The position numbers and the translations under genes were made by a program. Shown here in pieces: positions 6,102 through 8,730 of a DNA stretch of 8,730 nt. The DNA is taken from contig RGEP01000065.1 in NCBI GenBank assembly GCA_009918225.1, positions 1 to 8,730 of the forward strand. The letters are read 5' to 3'. Positions within the stretch are counted from its first letter, which is position 1. The number at the start of each line of letters is the position of its first letter. The notes beneath the pieces were generated by a model that was not told the origin of the DNA, did not search any database, and worked only from the letters and a program-made list of their open reading frames with translations. This DNA comes from Betaproteobacteria bacterium (GTDB lineage Bacteria > Pseudomonadota > Gammaproteobacteria > Burkholderiales > Burkholderiaceae_C).

Positions 6102-8132
6102 CCAAACCGATACCGGGTCTTCGGCGACCATGCCGTCACCGGCCTTGCAGCCGTAGGTCTGCGCGAAGGCGGGCATGTTGCTCAGGGGCCCGCGCACCCG
6201 GAAGGGGCCCGGTGAATGCTGGCCGGTTCGGATTTGCTGCTCCAGGGCTTCGTTGCGCTGTTTGCCGCGCCAGATCACGGCATTGGTGGTGAAGAACTGC
6301 CGGGCCGCAGCGTTGGCCTCGGTCGCCGGCAGGTTCTGGCGCTTGAGGGCCAGCTGCAGGGCGTCGAAGGCGATGTTGATGCCGCCCAGATCTGAAATGT
6401 TCTCACCCAACATCTGACGTCCGTTGATGCGCAGACCGGGCAGCACTTCGTAGCGGCTGTAGAAGTCGGCGACGCGGTCGGCTCGCGCCTTGTAGGCTGC
6501 GGCGTCTTCCGGCGCCCACCAGTCCTTGAGGTTGCCCACAGCGTCGTACTGGCGGCCGCGGTCATCGAAGTGGTGGATGATTTCGTGGCCGATGACCATG
6601 CCGATGCCGCCGTAGTTCGAGGCGTCTGAGGCTTTCTCATCGAAGAAGGGCGGCTGCAAGATGCCGGCTGGAAACACGATGCGGTTTTGGCCGGCTGCAA
6701 AGGCGTTGACGATGTGCGGCGAGGTGTCCCAGCGGTTGCGGTCCGTGGGGCGGGGCAGGTCGGCCAACCGTTGGGCATGGCCCCAGGCTTGAACCTTCAT
6801 GAAGTTGCCCGCAGGGTCCTTCGGGTCCAGCGTCAGGCCGCTGTAGTCGGGCCACTGGGTGGGCCCTCCGATCTGGGCGCTCAGGCTGGCCAGCTTGTCT
6901 TGGGCCCGTTGCTTGGTGGCTGCGGTCATCCAGGGCAGGCCGTCGATGCGGGTGCGCATGGCGGCGCGCACGTCCTCGATCATGGCGTTGGCCCGAGCCT
7001 GCGCTTGTGGTGAGAACGACTCGCGCACAAACAGCTCGCCCAGCGTTTGCGCCAGCGGCTCCCAGCCGGTGCGCCCGCCGATGAGGTAAACGAGCTGCTC
7101 GCTGCGCGGGCTGGCTTTGGTCAGGCCCCGCTGAAGCCGATCCTTCCAATCAAAGGAGGCAATCTGGTAGGGCTCATCCAACCAAGGCGCCAAGGCGTCC
7201 AGCAGCCGCACCCGCAAATAGGTTTGCCAGGTGGACAGCGCTGCTTCCTGGGCCAGCCGGGCCGTGGCCTGTGCGTGGCGCGGTTGGGGCAACATGAATT
7301 CCTGATCGGCCTTGAGCCGGTCATCGGAGGCGCCGGCCGCCCGAGCCCAAGCAGCCCAGTCAAAACCTGGGGCTTCGGACTGCAGGCTCTGCAGCGTGCG
7401 CCGGTGGTTGGTGGCCTGGGGGTTGCGCCGCTCGACGGCGGTGAGCATCGACTCAGCCAGCTGTTTTTCGAACGCCAACAGTGCGTCGAGGGTGGCCTCA
7501 TCATGCGCCTGGCCCGAGAGCTGCAAGAGCTGCCGCGCGTACTGTCGGTAGCCGTCTTGCAGGCGCTTGGAGGTGGCGTCGGTCTTGAGGTAGTCGTCCC
7601 GGTCGGGCAAGCCGATACCACTGCCGCCCACGCTCAGCACATGGCGGCGCACATCTTGGTTGTCGGCCATCACCATCATGCCCAGTGGCCCGCCCAAGCG
7701 GCCCCGTGTGAACTCGGCCAGGAGCAGCGGGAGCTCACGGCGGTCCTTGAGGCTGTCGATGCGCTGCAGCAAGGGCTGGGCCGACTTCAGACCAGCGGCC
7801 TTGGCGATGGCGGGGTCCAAGGCGCTGCCGTACCAGGCCGCCAGCAGCTTCAAGCCGTTGGTGTTCTGCCGCTGTGGGTCGGCCAGCAGGGTGTCGAGTG
7901 CTCGAATGAGCAGCCGCGTGTTGGAGATGGCCAGTTGATCAAAGCTGCCGATGCGCGCACGGTCGGGCGGCAGCTCGGTGCTGGCCAGCCATGGCCCGTT
8001 GACGTGGGCATAGAAGTCCGCGCAGGCTGCAGTGGGTTCGGCAGCTTGTGTGAGGGAGGTGGCCAACACACTGGCGGCGGCCACGCCCAGGGCGAGGTGG
8101 CGAAGGAAGGGGTTGGGCTTGAATCGATTCAT
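6099..8132 (-). CDS. M13 family zinc metallopeptidase (neprilysin/PepO-like), exported
   Basis: Zinc endopeptidase of the neprilysin family, 677 residues, the normal length. The N-terminus has basic residues, a hydrophobic core (LALGVAAASVLATSL) and an Ala-x-Ala-type site near residue 30, so it is probably released into the periplasm or held by its leader. CADFYAHVNGPWL (37-49) is the usual start of the M13 N-terminal domain. The catalytic domain shows VNAF with the substrate-binding N476, the zinc motif HEIIH (516-520; ligands H516 and H520, catalytic E517), ENISD (577-581) giving the third ligand E577, and H639 with R645 matching the transition-state and substrate-carboxylate residues of neprilysin. 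It ends with YGCKAGDGMV and a C-terminal W. All key residues are present, so it should be active; the natural substrate, presumably small peptides, is unknown. It lies downstream of a phosphoesterase gene on the same strand, 66 bases apart. No Shine-Dalgarno site precedes the ATG. Confidence 0.95.
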   Translation of the reverse strand: MNRFKPNPFLRHLALGVAAASVLATSLTQAAEPTAACADFYAHVNGPWLASTELPPDRARIGSFDQLAISNTRLLIRALDTLLADPQRQNTNGLKLLAAWYGSALDPAIAKAAGLKSAQPLLQRIDSLKDRRELPLLLAEFTRGRLGGPLGMMVMADNQDVRRHVLSVGGSGIGLPDRDDYLKTDATSKRLQDGYRQYARQLLQLSGQAHDEATLDALLAFEKQLAESMLTAVERRNPQATNHRRTLQSLQSEAPGFDWAAWARAAGASDDRLKADQEFMLPQPRHAQATARLAQEAALSTWQTYLRVRLLDALAPWLDEPYQIASFDWKDRLQRGLTKASPRSEQLVYLIGGRTGWEPLAQTLGELFVRESFSPQAQARANAMIEDVRAAMRTRIDGLPWMTAATKQRAQDKLASLSAQIGGPTQWPDYSGLTLDPKDPAGNFMKVQAWGHAQRLADLPRPTDRNRWDTSPHIVNAFAAGQNRIVFPAGILQPPFFDEKASDASNYGGIGMVIGHEIIHHFDDRGRQYDAVGNLKDWWAPEDAAAYKARADRVADFYSRYEVLPGLRINGRQMLGENISDLGGINIAFDALQLALKRQNLPATEANAAARQFFTTNAVIWRGKQRNEALEQQIRTGQHSPGPFRVRGPLSNMPAFAQTYGCKAGDGMVAEDPVSVW

Positions 8133-8138
8133 GGGAGC

Positions 8139-8167
8139 AGGATAGCGCCGCGGGGATGCTTCGACAG
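8139..8167 (-). promoter_or_regulatory. Candidate sigma-70-like promoter for the M13 peptidase gene
   Basis: On the - strand, TATCCT (8144 down to 8139) matches four of six bases of the -10 consensus. CTGTCG (8167 down to 8162), 17 bases upstream, matches three of six of the -35 consensus. Only six bases separate the -10 box from the ATG, so transcription would begin at or next to the start codon. That fits the absence of a Shine-Dalgarno sequence. Weak by sequence alone. Confidence 0.27.
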
Positions 8168-8198
8168 AGCAGGGGGAATTGAAACCGCGCGCGAAGCG

Positions 8199-8730
8199 CT
8201 AGCGGTTCACCACCCAGCGATGGTCCACCTGCGCGTTCACCCGGGTGGCGGTTTGCGCTGTGGGCAGCCAGGTTCGAACGTACTCGGAGGTTACGGAGCT
8301 GGGCGAAACGGTCACGCGCAGGTGCCCGCTGCTGGCCAGAAACGTGCCGGCCAGGTAGCGGTAGTCTGCTGCCAGCTGCGCGCCGTTGTTGGAATTGACG
8401 GCGCTGGGTTGCGGCACCAGTTGATAGATCACGCCATCCAAGGATTGATGGGCATAAAAGTGGTCATGCCCATGAAAGACCGCCGTGACCTTGTGACGCA
8501 CCAACAACTCATGAATCGGCGCTGTCCAACCGGGGCGTTTGGCCGCGAAGCCGGCACTGCCGTCAGCGTTGCGCCCGCCCCATTCAAACAGCGGGGCCGC
8601 CTCCGAGCCCCCGCGCATCTGGCCTTCGGTTGAGCCGCCCACCAGGTTGTGGGTGAAGATGAAGGTGTAGGCCGCTGTGTTGGCCTTGAGCACACCTTCG
8701 AGCCACCGGTACTGGCGCTCGCCCAACGTG
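8199..8730 (-). CDS. Calcineurin-like metallophosphoesterase, C-terminal part (5' end beyond window)
   Basis: The frame is open to the right edge, so the N-terminus with the first metal-binding blocks (DxH, GDxxD, GNH[ED]) lies outside. The TTG at 8726 is an internal leucine codon, not a credible start. About 176 residues are visible. LGERQYRWLEGVLKAN corresponds to the family's 'Q..WLe..L' helix, FIFTHNLVGGST carries the next metal-ligand histidine, and VFHGHDHFY holds the terminal GHDH block (8460-8471), which provides two metal ligands. After that come a beta-rich stretch (GVIYQLVPQPS, GHLRVTVSPSSVTSEYVRTW) and the TAG stop at 8199-8201. The enzyme class is a binuclear-metal phosphohydrolase. 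Purple-acid-phosphatase-like proteins share this arrangement, but substrate and export cannot be judged without the N-terminus. It is followed after 66 bases by the M13 peptidase gene in the same direction. Confidence 0.87.
   Translation of the reverse strand, partial: TLGERQYRWLEGVLKANTAAYTFIFTHNLVGGSTEGQMRGGSEAAPLFEWGGRNADGSAGFAAKRPGWTAPIHELLVRHKVTAVFHGHDHFYAHQSLDGVIYQLVPQPSAVNSNNGAQLAADYRYLAGTFLASSGHLRVTVSPSSVTSEYVRTWLPTAQTATRVNAQVDHRWVVNR

Noticed and set aside
8187..8200. GCGC-rich fold-back just after the phosphoesterase stop as a terminator
   Set aside because: The stem is about four bases (GCGC-TTC-GCGC on the - strand) and is not followed by a proper T-run.
7047..8633. Long open frame (528 codons) on the + strand antisense to the peptidase and phosphoesterase genes
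   Set aside because: It runs across two genes and the gap between them, shows no domain, and is rich in G, Q, H and V as expected of a shadow frame. The - strand genes carry intact catalytic motifs.
1..8730. Mobile element, CRISPR, phage or defence system
   Set aside because: No transposase, integrase, regularly spaced repeats, terminal inverted repeats, tRNA target or toxin-antitoxin-like small genes were seen. All six genes belong to familiar families and appear to share one codon style.

Overview
The window looks like ordinary chromosomal sequence from a GC-rich betaproteobacterium. Burkholderiales, probably Comamonadaceae or a near relative, is the best guess. The guess rests on high GC with strong GC bias at third codon positions (which also opens long empty antisense frames), on the protein types present, and on closely packed genes with few clear Shine-Dalgarno sites. 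No sequence search could be run, so the taxonomy is inference. I see no tRNA, rRNA, CRISPR array, insertion sequence, phage gene or attachment site.

Layout, left to right. (1) On the + strand, positions 1-3398 hold two tandem, paralogous family-5 (SBP_bac_5, peptide/nickel type) ABC-transporter substrate-binding proteins. The first is cut by the left window edge; the second is complete with an N-terminal signal sequence. (2) Overlapping the second by four bases (ATGA) is a complete acetoacetyl-CoA synthetase (3395-5509). (3) After a 74-base gap comes a small outer-membrane lipoprotein of the SlyB / 17-kDa-antigen glycine-zipper type (5584-6087). (4) On the - strand, convergent with the lipoprotein and only 11 bases from it, is a complete M13 (neprilysin/PepO-like) zinc metallopeptidase with a signal peptide (6099-8132). 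(5) Upstream of the peptidase on the same strand is the C-terminal part of a calcineurin-like metallophosphoesterase (8199 to the right edge).

How the genes may work together. The two binding proteins and the acetoacetyl-CoA synthetase form one apparent transcription unit, with translational coupling between the last two. No permease or ATPase gene is visible, so the membrane part of the transporter must lie left of the window or elsewhere. The synthetase would feed acetoacetate into acetoacetyl-CoA, and so into polyhydroxyalkanoate or central metabolism. Whether the binding proteins are functionally linked to that is unknown. The lipoprotein, peptidase and phosphoesterase look like independent envelope or periplasmic functions.

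I found no convincing previously undescribed system. The most notable points are the tandem binding-protein duplication coupled to acetoacetyl-CoA synthetase, a possible leaderless start for the M13 peptidase, and the very tight convergent gene end at 6085-6101.
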